64,000 nucleotides of DNA from Agriotes lineatus (taxonomy: Eukaryota > Arthropoda > Insecta > Coleoptera > Elateridae), in assembly GCA_940337035.1 (NCBI GenBank), contig CALNHX010002287.1, forward strand, positions 62,001 to 126,000, in the 5' to 3' direction. The translations under genes and the position numbers were made by a program. Below are positions 44,010 to 56,600 of this stretch, piece after piece; position 1 is the first letter of the stretch, and every line of letters begins with the position of its first letter. Under the pieces are notes generated by a model. It did not search any database. It had not been told where the DNA came from and was given only the letters and a program-made list of their open reading frames with translations.

Positions 44010-45350
44010 TACTGTATCAAACTGATTTAACGACGCTTACGAGAGACTGTGTGTCATATACCTAAACAAGTCCGCAAAATCGTGAAACACCGGCTAAAGG
44101 ACGCGGCTGAAATACGCTCAAGGAGAGGGCGTGGTTCTAAAACCGAGATGGAATAAACCCAGCTGGGAAGCGCCTTAATTCATAAACTCAACTCGTACAA
44201 CAAAAGTTAATTTCTACCAGTGAGTGTACCTCGCCTCGACTAAGCAGCGGGCGGACAATACGTCAACTTCGATTATATGGAAATGTCAATTGGCGACAAG
44301 CACGTTTACTACATAAAGGTAAAATCTGTACTTGAATGTACTAAGCTTGAACGAATTATCGGACGGCAATTAAGCAAGTGTTAATGCGATACGAAGCCAG
44401 CTTGCGGCAAACAAGTGTGTTACACAAATGTTAATTCTGTGTTTGAATGTACTAGGCTTCAATGAAGTATCGGACGGCAATTAAGCAAGTTTTAATGCGA
44501 TACAGATGTCGGCTTGCGGAAAACAGGTTTATTACATCAATGTTAATTACAATAAAGTGAACACTACCTTAATAGTGGGTCAGCCTCAAGACGCGAAGGC
44601 GTACGTTGTTGGGCGTCGACTGGCGCTTTGCCTGTTGAGATGGTGCAGGTGAAGGCAACGGCGTCAGCTTAATCGCGGGACAAGATGCGCTCTGCCCCCT
44701 TGGCAAATTGAAACATCGGTACGGCTGCTAATTAGCCCACTCGAGAGAATCCCGCTCAGAGAGACGGATTCAAACAGGCCAAAGGCTTCTGAAATTACTG
44801 AGTGGCTTAAGCCGGCACCCTGGACATCACCAACACCTCGAAAGAAACACAGCAGCCGACACGCGACCCTTGTCAAAAAGCGACTTTCGAAAACCAACGC
44901 TGAACAAAGCTTCGTGCTCAAAGTCGCCGTCTGCCCGGCCACAGGTGTGACCAATAAGAAGACAGCAACTTTTCGCGTCGACGATTAGGCCATCTCGGTG
45001 AGAGGGATCGACTGATGTTTTGAAAGTTTGAAGATAGGCATTTCACTTGCTCTCATGGATTATGTTTTTGGAAAATATTATCAACGAGCGCTGTTACCAG
45101 CGATGGGACAGACAGCTGCAAAATGCGACTGCATAGAGGTTCGCGCGAAACCTAGACTGGCAAATAAAACCAAAAGCCACGCATGGGTTAGGATTTTCGT
45201 TTGATCCGAAAAGCTGCCGCATTAAAAGATAAAATACTACCGAAACGGGCCCACTATACAGGCGGCCTCGCCAATTTTGTACCAGAACTGCTCCAAATGG
45301 TTATGTAGCTAAAGGAATTAAGGAAAAATTAAAAATGGCTTGACAGTTTG
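44010..45350. mobile_element. Unidentified insertion in the old LINE, with 111-bp tandem repeats
   Basis: The LINE frame is open on both sides (KTTHRTRKNYEEYRKLRK left, KNDAYMKM right) and interrupted exactly by this block. It contains about 2.3 tandem copies of a 111-bp unit at 44290-44548 (TCTGTACTTGAATGTACTA at 44325, TCTGTGTTTGAATGTACTA at 44436). It then turns GC-richer (44580-45250). The ends share CAAACTG in inverted orientation but no longer repeat. No transposase seen. The ORF at 44664-44954 is not recognised. Confidence 0.6.
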
Positions 45351-45534
45351 CATTTTCATGTAGGCGTCGTTCTTCATTTTTATTGCTTCGGATGTTCCCC
45401 GTCAAACCAAAGTCGTTGTGTACTTTTTTGATTGGTTTCCTACGTCTTCTTCTATTGTTTTCCTTGTTGTCTCAGTCCATCATGTCCACAATTTATGTAT
45501 GTTATCACTTTTCGCCTATAGATATTCTTCTAGA

Positions 45535-45801
45535 GAGCGTGTGGCCGGCTGGTAGAGTGCTTGCGCCAGCAGTCGGCAGGTAGTGGGTTCGAGCCCCACA
45601 CTGGTACATTGGTAACATCGAACGCTTTCCGGCCATCATACGAACATCTTTGGTGGTTGTGACCCCTGTGAGGACATTCTTCCCTAATTCAAGGGGTTAG
45701 GCTAGCCACCTACCCCTGCCGCGGCTTGAGATGGCTTATAAAACCGCACTCAATGTGTGGAAATAACAGGCTCTCAGTCTATATTAAGAGGAACAAGAAG
45801 G
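45535..45801 (+). mobile_element. tRNA-derived SINE (267 bp)
   Basis: The head has box A-like TGGCCGGCTGGTAGAGTGC and box B GGGTTCGAGCCCC about 35 bp later, as in a tRNA, followed by a tRNA-unrelated body and an AAGAGGAACAAGAAGG tail. It is flanked by the direct repeat TTCTTCTAGA (45525-45534 and 45802-45811), and the old LINE linker frame continues on both sides. The cloverleaf is degenerate, so it is a SINE, not a tRNA gene. Confidence 0.85.
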
Positions 45802-46540
45802 TTCTTCTAGATATTTATCCAGGATCACTTGGTATGTCCTTAGTTTTGTATTATCCCTCGTCAGCTTGTCTGCAAAATATTCTTTACTTTTGGTTTCTAT
45901 CTGTTGTTTTTGTTTGGATATTCTAACTCGTAATTTAGTAGTTACCAGGTAGTGATCCGAGTCTACATTTGCTCTCCGGGATGGATCTTACATCTAATAT
46001 ATCTGTGACATAGCGTGCATAAATTAGTAAGTGATCTATCTGGCTTTTAATTTTGCCATTAGGGGATAACCACATTTCTTTTAGTATTTGTTTATGTACA
46101 AAATATATGCTCATGACTGTCATGATAAGTGAAGCAACACAATTAATTAAGAACTTTCCATTTTCATTACTAGCTGGATGAAGGCTGTGTTTGCCTTTAT
46201 TGTTTCAGGGCCTACTTGAGCGTTCAGGTTCTCGAGGAAAGCTTTGATATCTCGTTTTGGGCATTTCCTGTAGACTTTCTCTAGTAGATCGTAGGGGTGT
46301 AGGGGTTGCGTTACAGAGGTGCACCTTCTACTGAAAACGGTCACATCGAGGGTCTTAGACCGGAGATGGTTTACAGTGGCTGGTCCTCGTAGTTCACCCA
46401 ATTCTCTTCTGCTGGCTCCAAGCGCCACACCCCGGTAAACTGTATTGACCTGCAGGCTAAGCCAGGAGAGGATATCTAGATATGGCAAAAACGGGCTAGT
46501 GGCAGCAGGCTAGTCTGTAGTTAGTGATAGCAGAAATCGA

Positions 46541-48292
46541 GTGGATTGGAATGGTATTACTAAACATATCTTTTGGCATGGTCAGAACGGCGGTAATGGC
46601 AAAAGAACTGCGTATGTGGAAAGCAACGGAAAACTACCACATATAGCAACATTTCCAAGAACAATCATGGCAGGGAACACAAACGAAACGGCCTTGAGTT
46701 CTGGGCTGAGCTTAAATGCTCACAAGGTGCTAAGAATCTCCCAGCCTGCTAAGATAGCTACTTGGAACATCAGAAGCTTATTTCAAGCGGAAAAATTGCA
46801 TAACTCCACTAAAGAAATGAGAAGAATGAAGATAGATTTACTTGGACTAAGTGAAGTCAGATGGCCAAACAGTGGAAAAATGACCACAGACAATGGCGAA
46901 ACAATATACTACTCAGGAGACAATGGCACAAGGAATAGAAACGGAGTAGCAGTACTAGTTTCTCCCAAATTCAATCAGTATGTAGAGAACTTCGTACCTG
47001 TTTTAAACAGAATCATCATGCTTCGGATAAGATCAGAAAAAATAAAAATCAACATCATACAGGTGTATGCACCAACATTAAACAGCGAAGAAGATATAAT
47101 AGAAGAATTTTACTATCAGTTAGAAAACACATTCAAACTAACCAAGAACCATGATGTAAATCTTTTACTAGGCGATTTTAATGCAATAGTGGGTAACGAA
47201 CACTATCAGGATATAGTTGGAGCCTACGGACTGGGGGATAAAAACATACGCGGTGAAAGACTGATACAATTCTGCCAGGAACAAAACCTAGCCATAATGA
47301 ATACATGGTATAAGCTACCTAAAAGACGCCTATATACATGGCGGTCACCGGCATACATCCCAGAGCGAATAGTACGTAATCAGATATACTATATATTGGT
47401 TAATAAACGTTTTCGTAATGCCTTTAAAACTGTGAAAACATATCCTGGTGCAGACGTTGGATCTGACCACAATCCCGTAGTGGCAGATATGCGAATAACT
47501 TTAAGAAAAATCCAAAAACCACAAACAAAAAAAGTGGACGTTAACAAACTAAAAGATGCCGTGCTTCGCCGACAAACACAAGTAAAACTTAACCAAGATC
47601 TAAATGAAAAATACGATTACAATAATGATATACAAAATAAATGGAACACGATCCAGTCAAGTGCCAAAACTATCTGCAATGAAATGCTTAAACCCGAAAG
47701 AATTAAAAAGAAAAAAGCCTGGATGACCAAGGACATACTGGACATGATGGAAAAGAGACGAATTTTGAAGATACAAACCAATACTGAACAGTACAAGATT
47801 CTGCACAAAGAAATAATTAAAGAAATAAGAAAGACAAAGAACAACTGGCTTAAAGATAAATGCGAAAATATAGAACAATTGGAAAAACTGCACGATACAC
47901 ATAACCTACACAGACAAGTACGAGAACTAAATAGAGGGCCATACATATGGCAAGGAAACATTTTAAAGAACGCAAACAACGAAATTCTTACGTCTAATGA
48001 AGAAATATTGCTAGAGTGGAAGAATTACATCTCTGATCTCTTCAAAGCCAACAGAGGAGACATACCGGTAATAAATGTTACTAATGACGATATCGTAGAA
48101 ATAACGAAGGAAGAAGTGATAAATGCCATACGAACCTCTAAATCAGGAAAGGCACTAGGACCAGATGAGGTACCAATTGAACTAATAAAATTAATAGAAG
48201 AAGAAAACATCCTAACTCTTGTTGATCTCTTTAATGATATATATATAAAACTGGTATACTCCCAAAGGAATGGCTACATTCGACGTTTATAA
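46541..48292 (+). pseudogene. LINE endonuclease and N-terminal RT part
   Basis: A 583-residue frame. The EEP endonuclease motifs are ATWNIRSLF, LLGLSEVRW, IQVYAPT, LLLGDFNAIVG, RRLYTWRSP, RNQIYYILV and GSDHNPV. A linker follows, then the RT start KEEVINAIRTSKSGKALGPD with VPIELIKL. The frame then shifts near 48260, where the PKEWKKSTFITLPKK-type block should come. The YILV motif has lost the usual Asp of the IDYI form, so the nuclease may also be impaired. Confidence 0.85.
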
Positions 48293-48348
48293 CCTTCCCA
48301 AAAATCAGCAATCCAAAAAAGTGCAAAGACTACCGCACAATAAGTCTC

Positions 48349-49542
48349 ATGTGTCATACTATGAAAACCTTCCTCAAAGTTATACACAGGAGAATATACC
48401 GAAAATGCGAAGAACAACTATCCGAGCAGCAGTTCGGTTTCCAAAAAGGATTAGGCACACGTGAACCACTATTCTTCATGAGAATACTGTCGGAAAGAGC
48501 CCGCGATGTAAATAAAGATATCTTCCTTCTCTTTATCGATTATGAGAAGGCCTTCGATAAAGTACAGCATGAAAAACTATTTGAAATATTACTAAATTCG
48601 CAAATTGACAGAAAAAATACGGAAGAAATAGAGATACTACAAGGAGTGAGACAGGGTTGTGTGCTGTCGCCGTTGTTGTTCAACGTGTACTCGGAAGAGA
48701 TATTTAGAAAAGCTCAATCCAACTCCGATGCAGGCATAATAATAAATGGAGAGAAAATCTCATCAATACGCTATGCTGATGACACGGTGCTGATAGCAGA
48801 ATCCGAACAAGAACTGCAAGAAATGTTAACTAACATCGCAACAATTAGCGAGGAATACGGTCTTCAAATAAATGTCAAGAAAACAAGGTTTATGGCAATA
48901 ACTAGAAATCCACTTATGCCGCAGATGACCCTACAATATAAAAATGTAACTATAGAGAACGTACCCCAATACCGCTACTTAGGATCAATGCTAAACGACA
49001 GAAGTGATTGCCTCCAGGAAATTAAGTGTCGTATCGAAACTGCGCGATCAACGTTCATGAAAATGAAAACAACATTATGTTCTAAGCAGATACATATTAA
49101 ATTAAGAACAAGACTATTGAGATGTTACGTATTCTCAGTTCTATATTATGGGGTAGAAACATGGACGTTAAGCAAAGATGCATGGAAGAGAATTGAAGCT
49201 TTCGAGATGTGGACATACCGAAGAATGTGCCACATTTCTTGGATACAAAGAATAAGCAACAAAGAGGTTCTAGAAAGAATGCATAAAACAACTGAATGCG
49301 TCAATACTATTCAAAGGCGCAAACTTGAGTATCTAGGCCATATAATGAGGAATGATAAATATCGCCTACTACAGACTATATTACAAGGTAAAATCAATGA
49401 CCGCCGCCCATCAGGCCGAAGACGAATATCCTGGCTCAAGAACCTCAGAGATTGGTTCGGATTAACATCGATAGAACTTTTTAGAACTTCAGTGTCCCGG
49501 CTGATGATCGCGAACGCTCTTCACCGAAGTGCACGCACGTGA
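48349..49542 (+). pseudogene. LINE reverse transcriptase, C-terminal part
   Basis: A 397-residue frame in a different phase. Motifs: SEQQFGFQKGLGTREPLFFM, LFIDYEKAFDKV (first catalytic Asp), GVRQGCVLSPLLFNVYSE, RYADDTVLIA, YGVETWTLSKDAWKRIEAFE with MWTYRRMCHISW. The last block is typical of BovB-type elements. The segment between the LLNSQIDRKN and EIEILQGVRQG blocks is about 40 residues shorter than normal, so part of the palm is deleted and activity is unlikely. Confidence 0.85.
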
Positions 49543-50030
49543 AGAAGAAGTAGATCGTAGAACTATTTTTTTTTCTTTATCGGGCTTCTTGTTAGTTGTT
49601 GCGTGTGCGTTAATTAAACTGTAGCTAAAAAACTTCCCTTTCATTTGAATCATACATATTCTTGAATTTATTGCCTGGAAATCTATTATTTGGTGCTTCA
49701 CTTTCTTTCTGACAATGGCTCCTGTTCCAAACGTGTGATCTGTTCTATGACAGTTACAGTAATAGTTAGAATTCCGCCTTTATATTATTCATTTGCCTAC
49801 CCACTTAACTTCTTGGATAGGTGTTATGTCTACGTTATATTTTTCTTAAGACTTCTTGTTCTTGTAGTGCAGGCGCTCTGTATTGTGTTCAAAAATTCCA
49901 TGTGCTTATCCGTAAATTTCTGCGAAGTCGTCGTTGTGGTTTCGGTCCGGCTTTTAATTCTTGAGGTTTCGTAATTATATTCTTTTCTGGAGGAAGATAT
50001 TTTATCCCCAGGGATAGTTAGCCCGCTGCC

Positions 50031-50572
50031 CAAGCACCTTTTCGGAGGACCAATTTGCTCGGGTGCCTCGGGGTTACATAACCCGTACGAACATTTAAAT
50101 GTTAGCCTCTGAGAGGGATCAGCAACGTTAAGGGAGTATAATTTCTTAATGAAATAAAGTAACTATTTTTGTCATTGGCTCTTTGTCTATTACGACATTA
50201 GGCCGGTAGCTAAACACGGCCGAGCCCGTGAGAGCGAGACACGTAAACTGGCAAGACCATAAACGCGAATATCGGCCAGGTGCCGTATAAATTTTTGTTT
50301 GTATACTGAACAAGAACGAGAACCATTTTCATTATAAATAATTATCCACATTATTTTCTTTCTTCCTCTTTGCCTTTAAGGTTGGAACATTTTTTCTAAA
50401 ACACCCATATTTATTGAAATACCAATAGACAACTAGACGTTTATTTACACTATGGTGCGGATGTGGGCAAAAGCTGTATATGTGAATTAGCCCATTGATT
50501 TGTCTTAAAATATTACGCCTTTCAAATATTGTTATTTTTATCTACTAACTTATTTTTAGAAACCACAGCATA
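50031..50572. other. Upstream region of I29 gene B
   Basis: No ORF is supported. At 50551-50559 a pyrimidine-rich TATTTTTAG acceptor precedes AAACCACAGCATA and the start codon. At least one 5' untranslated exon must therefore lie further upstream, and the promoter is not located. Block 50000-50290 contains an AATAAAGT signal and GC-rich segments of unknown origin. Confidence 0.4.
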
Positions 50573-50659
50573 ATGAAGATTGTTGTTATCATTCTACTTA
50601 GCATTGCTATAGCTCGAGCATCCACGCCTTCACCGAAGGAGCAGTTTGAGAAGTTCAAG
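50573..50659 (+). CDS. I29 gene B exon 1 (signal peptide, start of module 1)
   Basis: 29 codons ending KEQFEKFK, followed by the donor GTAAGA. A 3' splice site 14 bases before the ATG shows an upstream noncoding exon. The ATG is the only in-frame start that gives a hydrophobic leader. Confidence 0.85.
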
Positions 50660-53600
50660 GTAAGAAAAACTTTGTCTCCAAAGCTGCGTTATTATTATAA
50701 ACATGTTATTATTCAAATCCAATACGTTTAGAAATTATTGTGCAACAATGATTTAGTGTATTTGGTACTGACAGTATTCTCATAAATTATTTTCTTAATT
50801 GCAGCTTGACTTTCACAAAAAATACGGATGTCCTGGAGAGGAAAAGGTTCGTTTTACTATATTCAATAAAACCTTACAAATGGTTGAAGAACACAATGAA
50901 CGATATAAAAAAGGAAATACGACATGGGAAATGGGAATTAATCAATTTGCAGATGTTGTTCAAAGTGAGGTTCCTCTTGGTGTAATTCCTCCTGGAGAGA
51001 AACCAAAAGAACCACCAAAAGAGGAATTTGCTAAATTTAAGGTATGAATGCTTATAGATATTAGTGTATATCGTTCAACTGAAACAACTTTCGAGTTAGT
51101 CAAGTCACGTGATCCCGGGTAGCACTCAATAGTGATCGTCTTTTTATATTACTGTCACAACTACTATGTCTAATATTAAATTGATTTTACATTAGCAACG
51201 CGTACAGCAAACGCATCGACTCAAATTTACTATTTACGGATGTCTTCTTTTTCTTCACATATTTTGTCCGGTCTCTCGGACGTTAGCAATCATTTCAGCA
51301 TTTCTTCACGAATGTTTTTAAACTACGATATGTCTTGTGGCTATTCCAGGACGTCATTTCATAATGCCCTTCAGAATTAAATGCAAACTACGCTTTATTT
51401 TCTTGAACATAGTAGCACGGGCTGTCTCAATTCGGCATCTTATTTCTGTATCAGAGATTATATCTTATTATTGTTATTATTATTATTTACGCATATAAAT
51501 AGTTGATAAACAAAAGTACTAATCTTAATATCTGCGTATTACTACTTATGTATAACTAAATAATGATCAATGTTATAGACTAACTGCTGGTTGTGGAGTA
51601 GTTCGAAACTTCAATTATTTTGAGATTTATGTTTCATGCGAAGTATTATGTCTGAAAATTAATACTGTTTTTATATACCCCAACCATACAAGAAGTAGCT
51701 TTTTTAGTCTTAAAATACTTTTTATACCATACTTAACTTTTTTATTTGGTCGTGTGCTGTATAATATCATATCAATAATTAGAAATGAATTTCTTTCCTT
51801 TCTGCTGATACTTTGGTGTAGGTCCGCATTTGTAGCATTTTAATCTCATTTGCATTGTTTGTCCTTACGAAACCTACCTTTCTATTTATAATCACTTTTT
51901 ATTCAGTAATTTATTAATTCAGACAGTCCTGCAACCTACGTTTACTAGATACTCAACCTACTAATAGAGTTAGTTAAAACAAGGATAACAAGCTTCAATG
52001 GGTGATACTACCTATCAAAATTAGATCTTTTGAACATCGGTCCGGATATGCTTCTTAAGGCAGCTATAATCCTGAGTTAGGTATTTAAAAACTCAAGGCA
52101 ACGTCACATTCCAAATACCTAATTTTCTCCTCTCTTGAGACGTTGTTTCAGATGCAAATGTTGTATTTTCTCCTGCTACGTGACAGATTGTTGAATATCA
52201 GAAGTTTTTAATTTTTCATCAACATTGTCTTAGCCTGCTGTATGTGTAATATATATTTTGTTGATTTTCCAACCGCTATATTGAGAGACCCTTAAATGAG
52301 CTATATCTAGTTATGATGCTTCATAGGTATCAAATTTTTTAAATTTCTTTGAATTTTAGTATGTATTTGGCTGGTTCTATGGCATCCGAGAATTTTTGTT
52401 TCTTAGTATTTACTTTCCTCTTATATTTTAGTATTAAACGTTCCACTTAAGGCAGCATAGTAATTCCTTCATTATAACATATCATGTCCAGTTTTTACCC
52501 ATGCATATTATTTATACATATATTTATCCTTTCTCCTAGTTTATTAAGTGCGTCTTGAACGTTTCACGTTAAATATTTAGTAACGAATAAAAAACTGCAG
52601 GACGTTGCACTCCCCCGTTGCCCACCCATGTGGAAGATCTAGAGCTGGAACGGGAGGTCATTGTACTTTTGTGTGGCAGCCTACAGCGACTAAGCTTCGC
52701 ACGTGTGTTGTGTTTTGAATGTTGTGTCTACCGTCAATCGCGTGTCTGCGTCTATAAGCAACCAAGTAAAACCTCGGACGTAAAAGTACTTTTAAACCTA
52801 GGAATTAAAAGGGTTGCCTAGCAACATATACCTTCTTCTACTTACACGTATCAGTAAGGAAAACGTCAATTTTAATGACAGCTTTTGATATTAAAAGTAA
52901 TGTCTGTGAAGACGGTTGCAAGTAAGGTTACCAACATTGAGTCATTGCTCATCCGACATAAATAATTTTTGGGAGAGAAAAAAGTGAGATAAAATTAATA
53001 CAAATTTTCAAGGTGAAATAGTTTTTTACATTATAAAGATATAATTCCTAAATTTATTTTAAATTTTTTAAGTAGCATATGAAATTCGGCAAATTTTACC
53101 TGTCCATGGATACATTAAATTTGAACAAGATGTCTCGTACGTCTTAACATTTAAATAATTATTTTCCCATTTGATTTTCTTAAAATTTTAGTTAGTCGCT
53201 TATGCAAGCTCACTATCTGCCAAGACAGATATCTGGTTCCCTTTTATAGTGTTGGTTGGAATGAAACTTAACTTTAAGCAATGAACAAAAAAGCCGAATT
53301 GTTGACTTCCAAACACATAAACACATAAAAAACTAAAATTATAAAAAAAACTACGTGATTTATATTATTATCTCTCAAAAGAACGCAAATGTCAAAATGT
53401 TTTTAACAAAACTGGAATGCCAAATTGCCTGAAGCCGTTACTTATTTGAGTCGCTGATAAAGCACATTCCTACGCGTTTGCAAAAACTTACAGTTAAACG
53501 CAACTTTATCCCGCTCTGAAAACATTTTACCTGGAACTGGCTACTGCATATCCTTGGAAACGGCACGCCTCAATCACCCTCTTCTGGGAGACATTATGCT

Positions 53601-56600
53601 TGAATCCACTAATTGCGTGCAGCCATCGTAAGAACAGTTAAATTAGCGGCTCTCAAAATTAACGCCTCAAATAAGCTTATAAATATAGCACAATTGTTGT
53701 ACTTACATGTACACTCGGAAAATGCGTTAGCGGAATTTGCAAACGCTGCTTCGCTGCACTTTAACACTGTTTAAAGCAAACGTTGGTTGTCAGGCTCTTT
53801 TAGGCCGCTGCACTGCTTCAAATTAACTTATATCTCCCTGTGCGAATTCACGTACTATACTTTCTAATCTATCAAACCCATGCAGCGCTCAGAAGAGGCT
53901 GCATGCGATTGCTGCCTTCTTTGTTAAATTTGCATGAGTTGAAAATCTCCGAATCCCGCATACAGCGTGCTTACATAAAATACAATATTAAATCTAATAA
54001 TAGAACATAGGATATACAACTTGGCATCTACATGTATGCATGAAAATAAACTTTATCGGTAAGGGCCCCAGCTGGTTCATTACATATTGCATAATTTTCG
54101 ACCTTTCTAAACCATATGAGTTAAAGAACAAAACTATTTTTGACATTCCATAAAAAATATGTTCAAACTTCATCTTAGAAGTTAAGTAAACTATTACGAA
54201 ACTACATTTTTCTGAAAAAAATAAAGATATTTTCTAAAATCTTATATTTTTTTCTCTTTGACCACTTTCTACCAATGGCTTCTGCTCTGAAGCTTTTAAA
54301 TAAGTGTAAAATTTTTCACAATCCATGTATGTACGAGTAGTTAACTCGAAGAATTTTATTTAAAACCGAAAGCCCGAAGAATGATTGCCAAACCCGAAGT
54401 CTTGGAGTCAAAATAACAGTGTTAGCAACCCTAGTCGCAAGAAATGTTTTTGCCAGAAATCAGTAGTTATCTGTTGCTGTAAGCGATTGAAGTAAATTTT
54501 CATGTATTTCTCTTTGTGTCTACTACTCTGATTGTAAAATATCATATAAATTATGTCACGTGCAAAACATAGAGTATGATCAAAAATTATCTTCATCTAG
54601 AATGGCTATGGAATGGTTCCTAATTTATAAATGCAACTATGTTTATACTTAATGTCAAAATTTTACATTTGAACGCTCTGTTCTATCTTAATTTGAATTG
54701 TCAAATAAAAGTGAGTAAATACTCACTCACACGCCAATGTCTACTGCACGGGATGGACTTGTTCGATCTGTCTTTTGCGCGCATATAACACATTCACTTA
54801 CATCGTTCTGTTTAAATTACTTATTGACCTAGTTAGATTACTCAATTTTCTATTATAATTTATGACACGTTTTTACTAACCAACTCATTTTGATTAGAAT
54901 TTGTCTATGATGCGAGTGCCGTCAGAGACACTATATGTGTTGCGCAATAGTCTATGCGCAGTAGACTACTTTCCGCAGTAGTGACATCTACAGCTGGATT
55001 CACGAAGAAAGGCAAGCTCGTAGTTGCAATGCTTGCAGTCCAGTGGCATAGCACGTAGGCATAATTTTATAATAGAAGACGTTATACGATTTTGTAGTAT
55101 AGTATCACATTTATAAGTTACGTAACGATTTGTTTTCTTATGATTGTATAGAGTTGAAGTTTATATAACTTTGGCGAATATGTTATGCCTTTTTGATGTA
55201 ACCAATCAATCATTTCACGTTTTCTACTATTGGTTGTCGGTGCAGGTTTTAATCGGACACCATGATACGGGGCATTGTCAATAACAGTTACGAAGTTCTT
55301 CGGTAAATTTGGAAGAAGACGTTTTTTACATATCTCTCGTAATTGGTACCGTTCGCATTGTCTCAGATTTAAATTTTAATAAATAGTTTGGAATAAAACC
55401 CATCTCGCCGCCTGCGTAAATCATGATTAATCGTTAACTGTTCCCAATATTTGAGAGCAACCCATTGTTGCTATTGTCGCTCCAACTACTTGATTTTGTA
55501 TGCCAACTATAAATGTAGCTTTCATTCAAGAAAACAATCAGCCTATTTACATTTCGGTACTATTTGATATTTTAGATTTATTCTATTCTTTTTGCATGGA
55601 TATTATTCTTCTCCATCAATAGTTTTCTGTTGTTCTTATATCTAAAGCAAATTTTGTAACAATTGCTTTCAATGAAGACACTGAACTACACCAATGTGTA
55701 TCTGTCAATAATTTTTTGCATAAAGCTTTATAGTGACACGGCATTCTGTTCTTTTATGAAAATTGTAGATTATTTGCCGAATATAATAATTCTCATAAAT
55801 CTTCCAGATCTGTTACAGGATGTTTTTTCGGACGCTTTTTTTGGGCGATATCAATCTCACCGTACCATTGTTTTTTTCTAACAATGCACTGGCTTCTTTC
55901 ATAATCCTTTCTATTGTTTTGACGAATGTTTTCGTTGCTTTAGAAGTTTTTTTAACACTCTTGAGAATCTCTCTTTCTTCTTTCGTGGATAAAAAGTACT
56001 TGAACACATTGTACACTACTTCACGCATTTGAGTACTCAAAACTTTTTGGAAACTAATCATTGTCAAGTTTACGGATAAGTAAAATGTTTGTCAAGGGCC
56101 AAAGGTATTTAAAAGCACTTGTTTCTACTAATTTTAATGACTTCTTAATTTATCTCATTGTACTTAATATGTTTGTGTTACTTTCTAATAAGTATCTAAT
56201 TATAAAGCCTTCAAAGTTAAATCTTCAACCGTACGATAAATATAAACATACTAAATATGAAAAAATGAATACATTAAATATTGGTATCTATAAATTGATA
56301 AGAAATAGCAGAAACGCTAAGTTATCGTATTTAATGTTTTAAGAGTTCGTGTCTACTCGCTGTCGATCGGCATGCGCCGACCGCTCGCCTTTCTTCGTGG
56401 GCCTAGCTGTAATTGGATTTAATTTTTACATTAGCCTGGCTAATCGGATCTTTTACCAGTACTATGTATGTAGTCTCCTACAGTCTCTAACATGTTTTAC
56501 TATATAGGATTTGCCGACTTTGCCTTTTTTAATTCTCTTGTGGTGCTTTTTTGTTTGGATCGCCCAGTTTTCGTTTTGTAATTGCCTTTTCCACCAGAAT

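Larger units (their letters stand above)
46295..49548 (+). mobile_element. BovB/RTE-like LINE, nearly full length (3.25 kb)
   Basis: The element is bounded by a perfect 12-bp target duplication AGTAGATCGTAG (46283-46294 and 49549-49560). It has a 5' untranslated part of about 250 bp, an endonuclease and RT reading frame broken near 48270, and a GAAGAAG tail. Removing it brings the two halves of the old minus-strand LINE endonuclease back into one frame, which confirms the boundaries. Confidence 0.9.
42840..50030 (-). pseudogene. Old RTE-like LINE broken by nested insertions
   Basis: Reading leftward, the endonuclease start lies at about 50000-49570 (NVDITPIQEVKWVGK, FQAINSRICMIQMKGKFF). It resumes after a nested LINE at 46294 (DLLEKVYRKCPKRDIKAF, LNAQVGPE) and continues at 46123-45935 (WLSPNGKIKSQIDHLL) and through the linker to about 45355. 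After another insertion come YEEYRKLRKI (about 44000-43850), the RT start EVENAIKWLHNNKAPGADGL (about 43600) and PIHKKG (about 43430). The C-terminal NENGQWRRRYNFELYQKYY lies at about 43050-42840. Central RT is missing and stops are many. A 20-base poly-G tract (43622-43641) lies inside. Confidence 0.8.

Noticed and set aside
44664..44954. 96-residue minus-strand ORF in a GC-richer block
   Set aside because: Length is explained by the local base composition and nothing was recognised. It is kept as part of the unknown insertion.
45541..45615. Segment resembling a tRNA gene (box A and box B)
   Set aside because: The cloverleaf stems do not pair well, a tRNA-unrelated body follows, and a 10-bp target duplication brackets the whole unit. 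It is a SINE.
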